NCBI GenBank assembly: GCA_016185555.1 | Contig: JACPNI010000025.1 | Coordinates: 1 to 14,745 of the forward strand | Direction of reading: 5' to 3' | Length of the DNA stretch: 14,745 nt | DNA from: Candidatus Woesearchaeota archaeon | GTDB lineage: Archaea > Nanobdellota > Nanobdellia > SCGC-AAA011-G17 > JACPNG01 | Part shown: one piece after another, positions 7,086 to 13,014 of the stretch | Layout: each line of letters starts with the position of its first letter | How positions within the stretch are numbered: position 1 is the first letter of the stretch | Notes under the pieces: generated by a model | Seen by the model: only the letters and a program-made list of their open reading frames with translations | Database searches by the model: none | What the model was told of the DNA's origin: nothing | Position numbers and translations under genes: made by a program

Positions 7086-7733
7086 ATGAGTAAGAAAAAT
7101 CCAATAATTAGATTAGCTCTACCAAAGGGAAGACTTTTAGAGAATGTTCTTAAATTACTTTCAGACGTCAATATCAATTTTAAATTCAAAAATGATAGGG
7201 ATTATACTCCTGTTGTAAACGATAAAGGAATTAGTGCAAAAGTTGTTAAAGTGAGAGCAATACCTCAATTATTAGCATTAGGGCAATTTACTATGGGATT
7301 TGCAGGCCTTGATCTTATTAAAGAAGCTGGATATGACGAAATTAAACCAATTTTGAACCTTGGCTTAAACCCAGTTAGGCTTGTTGTTGCAGTAAATAAA
7401 AAGCAGAAGAATATTTTATCAAATCCACCAAAACGCCCAATTCTTATAGCAACAGAGTATGAGAACATTGCGCATAAATGGGCAATGAAAAACAATTTGG
7501 CTCATATAATTATTCAAACTTGGGGGTCAACTGAAGCATTTGCACCTGATGATGCAGATATAGTCTTTGATAATATTAACTCGGGGAAAACAATGAAAGC
7601 CAATAACTTAATAGTAATTGATGAAATTATGCATAGCTCAACGTATTTGGTTGTGAATGTTGAAGCATACAAAAACAAGAGTATAAAAAAGAAAATAGAT
7701 GCATTGATTAAGAAGATGCGCAAAAAAGGTTAA
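7086..7733 (+). CDS. HisG-family ATP phosphoribosyltransferase-like protein, short form
   Basis: HisG joins ATP and PRPP to give phosphoribosyl-ATP, the first step of histidine synthesis. The 215-residue protein shows family motifs: LALPKGRLLE (10-19), VRAIPQLLALGQFTMGFAGLDL (56-77), ATEYENIAHKW (122-132), GSTEAFAPDDADIVFD (147-162), and the PRPP phosphate loop NSGKTMKANNL (165-175). It lacks the C-terminal regulatory domain, as in the short form that normally needs HisZ; no hisZ or other his gene is present here. It is first in a four-gene operon with purC-like, Ham1-like and kinase genes, so a role in histidine synthesis is doubtful. HisG homologues also act in coformycin-type nucleoside pathways (family knowledge, from memory). 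The family call is confident; the product is inferred. Confidence 0.88.
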   Translation: MSKKNPIIRLALPKGRLLENVLKLLSDVNINFKFKNDRDYTPVVNDKGISAKVVKVRAIPQLLALGQFTMGFAGLDLIKEAGYDEIKPILNLGLNPVRLVVAVNKKQKNILSNPPKRPILIATEYENIAHKWAMKNNLAHIIIQTWGSTEAFAPDDADIVFDNINSGKTMKANNLIVIDEIMHSSTYLVVNVEAYKNKSIKKKIDALIKKMRKKG

Positions 7734-7736
7734 ATC

Positions 7737-8714
7737 ATGATCAATATAAAAAAATTAAGCATGAAGGACTTCAAGAAACTTCCTCTCGTGATTGAAGGGG
7801 AAAGTAAAGAAGTTAGATATGCTGGAAAAGGGTTAGTCGTAATTCGGTTTAAACCAACCATTTACTCATTTACAGAAAACAGATGTGCGGAAGTTCCTAA
7901 TTCACATATCTCTCGACTCCGTGCATCTAAAGTGTTTGTTGATCTTCTAAAAAAGAACGGTATTCCCCACGCTTACAAAGAAATTACAGATGACTTTGTA
8001 TTAGCCAATTTAGTGATGCCTCATGAAATCGAGTTTAAGAAATATGGCTTAGAAAAGTTTGTAACACCAGATTTATCACCTCAAGAAATAGAAAAATTAC
8101 CCCGAGCCCCACCTATTGAAATAATTGTAAAGAGATATTTAACGGGAACAACCAAACATGAATGTATTGGATTAGCCGGTTCTTCTGTTCGTAAATCGCA
8201 TCCATTCTATAGTAGCATGAAGCTTAACCCAGACAGTGCATTGCCAGAAATTATCATTAGATTTGACTGGAGAAATCCATTAAATCAGAAAGGGAAGGGA
8301 AAGCGTGTCGCAGAGCAAATCCTCGGAGAATTAAAAAAGAAAAATTCATTGATTAATAAGATAAAAATGAAAATTGAGGACTGGGGGGACAGAGTTAAAG
8401 ATGTGGCTCTGCCTCCACAAATAGCAGATTTTTTTATTGATGTAAAACAAGCGCAACGGACGGCATTTCTTACAGCAAAGGTAATTGAGGAATTTTTAGC
8501 ATCGAAAGATATCGTTTTTTATGATCTTTGTATGTTCATTGCTGAAGATGGAAATCTTGTTTATGGAGAAATCTCTCCTGATTGTGGTCGTTATAGACAT
8601 TTGGATCTAGGGTCTTTAGATAAAGATATTTGGCGAACAGGCGGAAGCAGTAAGGATGTGGTTCATAAATGGAAACTTCTCTGCAAACTTATTACCAAGG
8701 AGGATAAAAGATGA
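7737..8714 (+). CDS. PurC-like (SAICAR synthetase family) ligase, divergent
   Basis: Canonical PurC couples CAIR and aspartate using ATP. This 325-residue homologue keeps the fold landmarks: an N-terminal ATP-binding hairpin (about 19-39, GESKEVRYAGKG), NGIPHAYKEI (74-83), IEIIVKRYLTGT (127-138), and the C-terminal EISPDCGRYRHLD (278-290) with SLDKDIWR (293-300). Compared with the canonical DFKLEF and GDEFSPD motifs recalled from E. coli PurC, it has YDLCMF (262-267) and YGEISPD, so the usual Lys, Glu and Asp there are replaced. It also has LPEIIIRFDWRNPLN (169-183) where I expect a different substrate loop. It is longer than bacterial PurC (about 240). It starts 3 nt after hisG and overlaps the next gene by 4 nt. 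Arginine codons are CGN in 9 of 17 cases, against 2 of 16 in the DUF58 gene. A changed substrate is likely. Confidence 0.87.
   Translation: MINIKKLSMKDFKKLPLVIEGESKEVRYAGKGLVVIRFKPTIYSFTENRCAEVPNSHISRLRASKVFVDLLKKNGIPHAYKEITDDFVLANLVMPHEIEFKKYGLEKFVTPDLSPQEIEKLPRAPPIEIIVKRYLTGTTKHECIGLAGSSVRKSHPFYSSMKLNPDSALPEIIIRFDWRNPLNQKGKGKRVAEQILGELKKKNSLINKIKMKIEDWGDRVKDVALPPQIADFFIDVKQAQRTAFLTAKVIEEFLASKDIVFYDLCMFIAEDGNLVYGEISPDCGRYRHLDLGSLDKDIWRTGGSSKDVVHKWKLLCKLITKEDKR
8697..8703 (+). promoter_or_regulatory. Shine-Dalgarno site for the Ham1-like gene
   Basis: AAGGAGG lies 7 bases before the ATG at 8711, inside the end of the purC-like gene. It fixes the overlapping (ATGA) start. Confidence 0.75.
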
Positions 8715-9454
8715 AATTTTATATCGGAACTACAAATCCCTATAAAATGCGGGAACTTGCAAGTATTTTGCGACCACTCGAAATAGAACTGAATGTAACA
8801 AGTCCAATCGAACCAGAAGAAACTGCAAACACTTTTGATGGAAATGCAGAGATTAAAGCAAAGGAATATGCTAAGCACGTTGGAAATAAATTGGTAAAAA
8901 AGTTATTGAAAGAAAGACAAGGTGTTTCTGAAGATAAAGCAAGAAGTTTCTTACTCTTGGATCAAACTCTTACAATTAGCGAGGATTCTGGGATAGTTAT
9001 TCCTGCACTAGGGGGGCTTCCTGGTCCATGGTCAGCAAGGTTTAGTGATTTTTCAAAAATTGATATTAAAAAAAGCATTGTTTCTGATTATAAAGCAAGC
9101 GGGTTATCCAGAGAAGAAATAGATTTGGAGAATAATAAAAAAGTTTTAGAACTGATGAAGAATATAAAACAGCCGCGCCGTTCTGCAAAGTTTGTTGTTT
9201 CTTTAAAAGTTGCAGAAATAAACGGAAATATTGTTTTTAGTTCCAAGGGGGAAGCTCATGGATGGATAGCGAATGAACTTAGAGGAAAAAATGGATTTGG
9301 ATACGACCCCATCTTTATCAGTGATACTTCTTTTGGGAAGACATGGGCTGAAATTGACCTAATGAGAAAAAACCTTATTAGCCATAGAAGAAAGGCTTTA
9401 CAAGATTTTACAATGTGGTTAGCAATACAGCTTAAACAAGGTGCGAGGTTATAA
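8711..9454 (+). CDS. Ham1/RdgB-family nucleoside triphosphate pyrophosphatase, enlarged
   Basis: The family hydrolyses non-canonical purine NTPs (ITP, XTP, dITP) to NMP and pyrophosphate. Visible motifs: IGTTNPYKMRE (5-15), TFDGNAEIKAKEYA (41-54), SEDSGIVIPALGGLPGPWSARF (90-111, with the catalytic acidic EDSG), GKNGFGYDPIF (192-202), TWAEID (211-216) and KNLISHRRKAL (220-230). At 247 residues it exceeds the usual 185-200 because of about 20 added residues between NAEIKA and EDSG (around 57-85) and about 18 after SARF (around 112-150). It overlaps purC (ATGA) and kinase (TAATG) neighbours, so the four proteins are probably made together. Within the operon it may convert a triphosphate intermediate to the monophosphate, or clear a competing nucleotide (inference). 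Confidence 0.92.
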   Translation: MKFYIGTTNPYKMRELASILRPLEIELNVTSPIEPEETANTFDGNAEIKAKEYAKHVGNKLVKKLLKERQGVSEDKARSFLLLDQTLTISEDSGIVIPALGGLPGPWSARFSDFSKIDIKKSIVSDYKASGLSREEIDLENNKKVLELMKNIKQPRRSAKFVVSLKVAEINGNIVFSSKGEAHGWIANELRGKNGFGYDPIFISDTSFGKTWAEIDLMRKNLISHRRKALQDFTMWLAIQLKQGARL

Positions 9455-9843
9455 TGATAATTGTTGTTGATGGAAATGATGGGACTGGAAAATCCACTCT
9501 TGTAAAAAGGTTACGTGAATGTGGATATAATGTTAAAGATAGAGGTATCCCCACTAAGTTAACAGATAACCCGAATTTGAAACCAGTTAATGATGAGTTT
9601 TATATTATTCTTGATACCGCAGTTGAAATATGCCAGAAAAGGCTTAAGAAAACAGAACACAATCTTAGTGATAAATACCATACAATAAAAGATTTGACAT
9701 ACTACAGAAAAAGATTCCTTGAAGTAGCAAAGCAACTTAAAGGTTGTTGTGTAGTTATCGATGCTTCAAAAAGTGCAGAAGAGGTTTTGAGCAATTCATT
9801 GAGGAGTATAGAAGAGAGAATCAATAGAAAACATAAAGGATAG
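9454..9843 (+). CDS. Miniature thymidylate-kinase-like P-loop nucleotide kinase
   Basis: A 129-residue P-loop protein with Walker A GNDGTGKST (7-15), the form typical of thymidylate kinases and deoxynucleoside kinases. KDRGIPTKLTDNP (28-40) may stand in for the DR(Y/H)-type substrate motif, and YIILDTAVEICQKRL (50-64) matches the LDxxxExxxxR strand-helix of the family. YHTIKDLTYYRKRFLEVAKQ and VVIDASKSAEEV resemble the family C-terminal half. Usual members are about 200 residues; here the central substrate-binding and lid section between Walker A and the LD strand is much shorter. The start overlaps the upstream stop (TAATG). It ends the operon. The expected role is phosphorylation of a nucleoside or NMP, possibly the product of the upstream enzymes (inference). 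Confidence 0.78.
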   Translation: MIIVVDGNDGTGKSTLVKRLRECGYNVKDRGIPTKLTDNPNLKPVNDEFYIILDTAVEICQKRLKKTEHNLSDKYHTIKDLTYYRKRFLEVAKQLKGCCVVIDASKSAEEVLSNSLRSIEERINRKHKG

Positions 9844-9895
9844 CACATTGAAACTTCTCATTTCTTAAATAAAAATCAAATTACAATATCGATAA

Positions 9896-9905
9896 TTTTA
9901 TAAAG
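9896..9905 (+). promoter_or_regulatory. TATA box for the aIF5A operon
   Basis: TTTTATAAAG is centred about 28 nt before the ATG at 9929, as expected for a leaderless archaeal mRNA. Confidence 0.6.
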
Positions 9906-9928
9906 CCTTTAGGGTTTGAGTTGTTTTT

Positions 9929-10330
9929 ATGGGAGAAGGTGAAACAAAGCAAACAACTGCCGGTGCATTAAAGATTGGCAGTTACGTGGTATTTGATAAT
10001 ACTGCATGCATTGTTAAAAGCATTCAGACTTCCAAAACAGGCAAGCACGGTCATGCAAAATGCAGGATAGAAGCTATCGGTGTTGTTGATGACAAGAAAA
10101 TAATTAAGATTATGCCTGGGGAAGAGAACGTAGAGGTTCCAATAATAGATAAAAAAAATGCACAGGTTCTTTCAGTGCATGATAACGTAGCAAATGTAAT
10201 GGACACTGATACTTACGAAACATTCGATATAAAAATACCAGAGGAATTTAAATCAGAGGTTATTGAAGGCGTTCAGGTGTTATACTGGACGGTACTTGGA
10301 GATAAGATGATAAAACAGGTAAAGAAGTAA
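9929..10330 (+). CDS. Translation initiation factor aIF5A
   Basis: aIF5A helps ribosomes pass difficult peptide bonds such as polyproline and carries a hypusine or deoxyhypusine residue. The 133-residue protein contains the hypusine loop TSKTGKHGHAKCR, with K39 in GKHG as the modified lysine, within the N-terminal SH3-like domain (about 10-68). An OB-type domain follows (about 70-133). Unusually for an archaeal protein the loop reads SKTGKHGHAK, as in eukaryotes. It is followed after 1 nt by the L40e gene, so both are translated from one mRNA. Confidence 0.97.
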   Translation: MGEGETKQTTAGALKIGSYVVFDNTACIVKSIQTSKTGKHGHAKCRIEAIGVVDDKKIIKIMPGEENVEVPIIDKKNAQVLSVHDNVANVMDTDTYETFDIKIPEEFKSEVIEGVQVLYWTVLGDKMIKQVKK

Positions 10331-10331
10331 A

Positions 10332-10517
10332 ATGGCAAAATTTCCTGAGGCGCAGGCAAGATTATTTCATAATGTATTTGTATGCAAAAAATGCAAAAAG
10401 AAAGCAAGAACATCTATGCAGAAGATTATCCAAAGAAAAATTGTATGCAAAAGATGTGGAAGTAAGAACTTTAGGGCTATCAAGAAGGCTAAAGCAAGTG
10501 CTGGTGCAGCTACATAA
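10332..10517 (+). CDS. rpl40e: Large-subunit ribosomal protein L40e
   Basis: A 61-residue ribosomal zinc-finger protein. Zinc ligands are C18, C21, C39 and C42 (VCKKC and VCKRCGS), with the basic residues and RAIKKAK tail typical of L40e. The ATG follows the aIF5A stop by one base, an operon common for translation genes. The 3' end lies 3 nt from the stop of the convergent HD-domain gene. Confidence 0.95.
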   Translation: MAKFPEAQARLFHNVFVCKKCKKKARTSMQKIIQRKIVCKRCGSKNFRAIKKAKASAGAAT

Positions 10518-10520
10518 GGA

Positions 10521-11129
10521 TTAACTTTTATTTTTTTCAGTAATCTCATTAAGCAGCTGTTTAAGCCTTTCAATATTCTTCTGTTTACCTTCGTTTCTCA
10601 GTATCCTTGCAGATATTGTATAATACTTATGTGACTGCAGAAATTCTATTGACTTAGCATACCATGATGCCAAATCCTTGCTAATTAATCCTTTTGATAA
10701 CAACTCTTCTCGCACGGCATTATTTTTATCCAAGAAATCTTCCCTACCAAGGTTATCAACATCTGCATCACAAATAATTTCCTCCAAGAGATTATTTGGT
10801 CGTGTAGGTATTTTTGTTGCGAGAATTAATCCTCCTACTTGTTCTATTTCTCTACTGCTATAATTAAGCCCACCCAGAAGAGTTCTTGCAACCAGAACGC
10901 TCTTTTCTTCATTATCCACAATATCATGCAAATATGCTGCCGTTATCAACATAAATGCATCGTGGGGAGAAATCCCAAGTTCCAGTCTAGCAAGACTTGT
11001 CACACTCGACACAACATCCTCAACATGTAACCTATTATGGTAAGGTAAGTTGCCCATATGCAATGCTGAGAACTCTCTGACAGTGTTTAACTTTTGGATA
11101 TAAGGTTGTAAGGTTTCGCAGGTTATCAT
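10521..11129 (-). CDS. HD-domain metal-dependent phosphohydrolase
   Basis: A 202-residue soluble HD-domain protein. The metal-binding set is visible: YHNRLHVEDVV (H31, H35; 30-40), AAYLHDIVD (H68 and D69), and DADVDNLG (D121, D123, D125; 121-128), with ILATKIPTRPNNLLEEII between. This order is shared with HD hydrolases acting on nucleotides, cyclic nucleotides or (p)ppGpp; the substrate cannot be read from the sequence. The ATG at 11129 has GGAG just upstream, overlapping the stop of the previous gene (TAGGAGTG), so it is translated with the unrecognised gene at 11139-11840. The last helix (ERLKQLLNEITEKNK) is a charged tail. Confidence 0.85.
   Translation of the reverse strand: MITCETLQPYIQKLNTVREFSALHMGNLPYHNRLHVEDVVSSVTSLARLELGISPHDAFMLITAAYLHDIVDNEEKSVLVARTLLGGLNYSSREIEQVGGLILATKIPTRPNNLLEEIICDADVDNLGREDFLDKNNAVREELLSKGLISKDLASWYAKSIEFLQSHKYYTISARILRNEGKQKNIERLKQLLNEITEKNKS
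10526..10537 (+). terminator. T-rich terminator for the aIF5A-L40e operon
   Basis: CTTTTATTTTTTTC begins 8 nt after the L40e stop. Archaeal polymerases stop at such oligo-T tracts without a hairpin. The tract lies within the coding end of the convergent HD gene. Confidence 0.4.
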
Positions 11130-11138
11130 TTTTCACTC

Positions 11139-11840
11139 CTACAAACTTGTTGCATGGTCTAAAAGCGTCTCAATGCCCCTTTGTCTTAATTTTTTGCCTT
11201 CTTCTCTTTCAACTATGAAAGGTGGTTTAAGCAAGAATAATCTTTTACAGGAGTCATAACCAAGATCCAATAATGTTCTTGCCACAAATTTAATATCCCC
11301 ACAATTAATTGCAACCCCGTCATCTGTTTTTGCCAGGGGATTATAATCTAAACCTATAAATCCATTTTTTGTATCGCCAACATTTATCCATCTTATTGTA
11401 TTGCCATATTTCTTTGTATCAATTTCAGTACCATAAACGCTGCTATAAACTACATCATTGAACTGGTTTTGCATAGCTTCTCCATGATGGGCATCGCTTC
11501 CAAGTATCAATAGAGTTCTGCCAGTTCCTCTTTCAGTTACACCCTTAACAAAAGGTAATGAAATATAAACATCAAATTTACTTTCATTTTGTCCGCATTT
11601 CATTAATACCATCCTTCCATCAAGATTATAACCCAAAATATCATCGCTAATTTTGCACAATCTCTCTAGGTGCTCTTTCTCTCTGTCAAAAGAAACCATT
11701 CTATTTTGTTGGTCACCTACTAAAGCAATCAAACTTCCTTCCTGTCTTTTCTTAGGCTCCACTGGCTTTTTCTCTCTTGGTTTGTTACATTCCCTTATAA
11801 CCGGATCATACAAAACTTCCGTCCATGTTTTCCATACCAT
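11139..11840 (-). CDS. Protein of unknown function, cotranscribed with the HD hydrolase
   Basis: I do not recognise this 233-residue protein. It has a basic, proline-rich linker (19-34, NKPREKKPVEPKKRQE), then a globular part with SLIALVGDQQNRMVSF (36-51), RTLLILGSDAHHGEAMQNQF (108-127), FIGLDYNPLAKTDDGVAINC (161-180) and KFVARTLLDLGY (184-195). The conserved-looking GSDAHHGE and LGYDSCKRLF could mark a catalytic or ligand site, but this is a guess. No signal peptide or membrane segment is seen. The ATG at 11840 is chosen because AAGGAG (11849-11854) lies 8 nt before it; the in-frame GTG at 11849 overlaps that site. The downstream HD gene begins 9 nt after the stop. Confidence 0.75.
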   Translation of the reverse strand: MVWKTWTEVLYDPVIRECNKPREKKPVEPKKRQEGSLIALVGDQQNRMVSFDREKEHLERLCKISDDILGYNLDGRMVLMKCGQNESKFDVYISLPFVKGVTERGTGRTLLILGSDAHHGEAMQNQFNDVVYSSVYGTEIDTKKYGNTIRWINVGDTKNGFIGLDYNPLAKTDDGVAINCGDIKFVARTLLDLGYDSCKRLFLLKPPFIVEREEGKKLRQRGIETLLDHATSL

Positions 11841-11848
11841 TTTTATCA

Positions 11849-11854
11849 CTCCTT
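11849..11854 (-). promoter_or_regulatory. Shine-Dalgarno site deciding the start at 11840
   Basis: AAGGAG on the minus strand lies 8 nt before the ATG at 11840 and overlaps a rival GTG start. Confidence 0.65.
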
Positions 11855-11882
11855 AAACTTGCTAATATTAATTAGGATTACA

Positions 11883-11894
11883 GTATATAATAAA
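11883..11894 (-). promoter_or_regulatory. TATA box for the leftward unknown-HD operon
   Basis: On the minus strand the run TTTATTATATAC is centred about 48 nt before the ATG at 11840. It would give a short leader carrying the Shine-Dalgarno site. Confidence 0.5.
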
Positions 11895-11927
11895 CTTTTC
11901 AGCAAATTTTACTTAAAAAACGTAAAA

Positions 11928-11940
11928 TTTATAAATATAT
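11928..11940 (+). promoter_or_regulatory. TATA box for the tandem Lrp gene
   Basis: TTTATAAATATAT is centred about 25-28 nt before the ATG at 11959, suggesting a leaderless mRNA. Confidence 0.6.
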
Positions 11941-11958
11941 TAAGGTTTTATTGGAAAT

Positions 11959-12972
11959 ATGAAGCTCGTAACGTCTATAGAAAGTGAAGGGCAGATTAAA
12001 TTAGATCTAAAAGACAAGAAAATTTTAACAATACTAAGCAAAGACGTAAGAACCCCTATTTCAAAAATTGCCAAGGATGCCGGGTTGTCAAGGGATGCAG
12101 TTAACTATAGAATTCGCCTTTATGAAAAGCTGGGGCTTGTCCAGGGGTATAGGACAATAATAAACATTGCAAGATTCGGCTTTGAAAATTACCATATTTT
12201 CATTTTACTCAATAAACCATCCAAAGAAGATGAAAATAGGATTATTGATGAACTTGTTTCCTTGTCTTTTATTAGAGCAATTCTAAAATTCAGCGGGAAA
12301 TACGATTTAGAACTTGCGATTATTGCACGTTCCATTAAAGAATTTGAATCGTATTTAGATCTTATCTGCTCAATCTGCTCTAAATACTTATCAAATTATG
12401 AAATAATAATAATCACAAAATACTACCATACAAGCACATTTCCTAAAAATTTTTTAAACACCAAAGAAAAAGTACAAAACAAAAGAAAAACAGATAAAAA
12501 ATATAAGATTGATACAAAAGATTTTACTATATTAAAAATAATTGCAAATGATGCCCGTATTCCTGTATATGAGATTTCACGAAAAATGAATCTTTCACCT
12601 GATGCTGTGTCTTACCGGCTAAGAAAAATGCTGGATGCAGGATACATTTCAAACTTTGTACCTGCTGTTAATTATTCTATGATTGGTTATAATGTATATG
12701 CAATCCTTATGAACATTAGACATTACAATGAAAAACAAGAAGCTGGGCTTCAAACCTTTTTTAAGACAGACAATAATATATTATGGGCAGTAAAGACTAT
12801 TGGTAAATATAACCTGCTATTCTATGTCAGCGCACAAAATCCAACTGCAGTATATGAAACAATATCAAACCTAAGAAATTTATTTCCAGACGGAATCAGG
12901 GATTATGAAGTTCTAATTGCGTATGAAGAAGTAAAGTACAGTTATCTTCCAGAAATAATTTTCAACAAATAA
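11959..12972 (+). CDS. Tandem-duplicated Lrp/AsnC-type transcription regulator
   Basis: A 337-residue regulator made of two Lrp-like halves. The first winged helix is at about 17-62 (LDLKDKKILTILSKD, then LSRDAVNYRIRLYEKLGLV). A RAM-like ligand or oligomerisation domain follows at about 75-153. The second winged helix is at about 187-232 (TKDFTILKIIANDARIP, then LSPDAVSYRLRKMLDAGYI), followed by a second RAM-like domain at about 245-323. Ordinary Lrp proteins are about 150 residues and dimerise; this fusion would supply both DNA-binding units in one chain. It stands alone, with its own TATA box, divergent from the unknown-HD operon, whose promoter it may control (inference). The effector and targets are unknown. 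Confidence 0.92.
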   Translation: MKLVTSIESEGQIKLDLKDKKILTILSKDVRTPISKIAKDAGLSRDAVNYRIRLYEKLGLVQGYRTIINIARFGFENYHIFILLNKPSKEDENRIIDELVSLSFIRAILKFSGKYDLELAIIARSIKEFESYLDLICSICSKYLSNYEIIIITKYYHTSTFPKNFLNTKEKVQNKRKTDKKYKIDTKDFTILKIIANDARIPVYEISRKMNLSPDAVSYRLRKMLDAGYISNFVPAVNYSMIGYNVYAILMNIRHYNEKQEAGLQTFFKTDNNILWAVKTIGKYNLLFYVSAQNPTAVYETISNLRNLFPDGIRDYEVLIAYEEVKYSYLPEIIFNK

Positions 12973-12981
12973 TACCAAATC

Positions 12982-12992
12982 TTTATATATAA
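12982..12992 (+). promoter_or_regulatory. TATA box for the site-2 protease gene
   Basis: TTTATATATAA is centred about 28 nt before the ATG at 13015. Confidence 0.6.
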
Positions 12993-13014
12993 TTCAATAA
13001 ACTTCTCTATAAAA

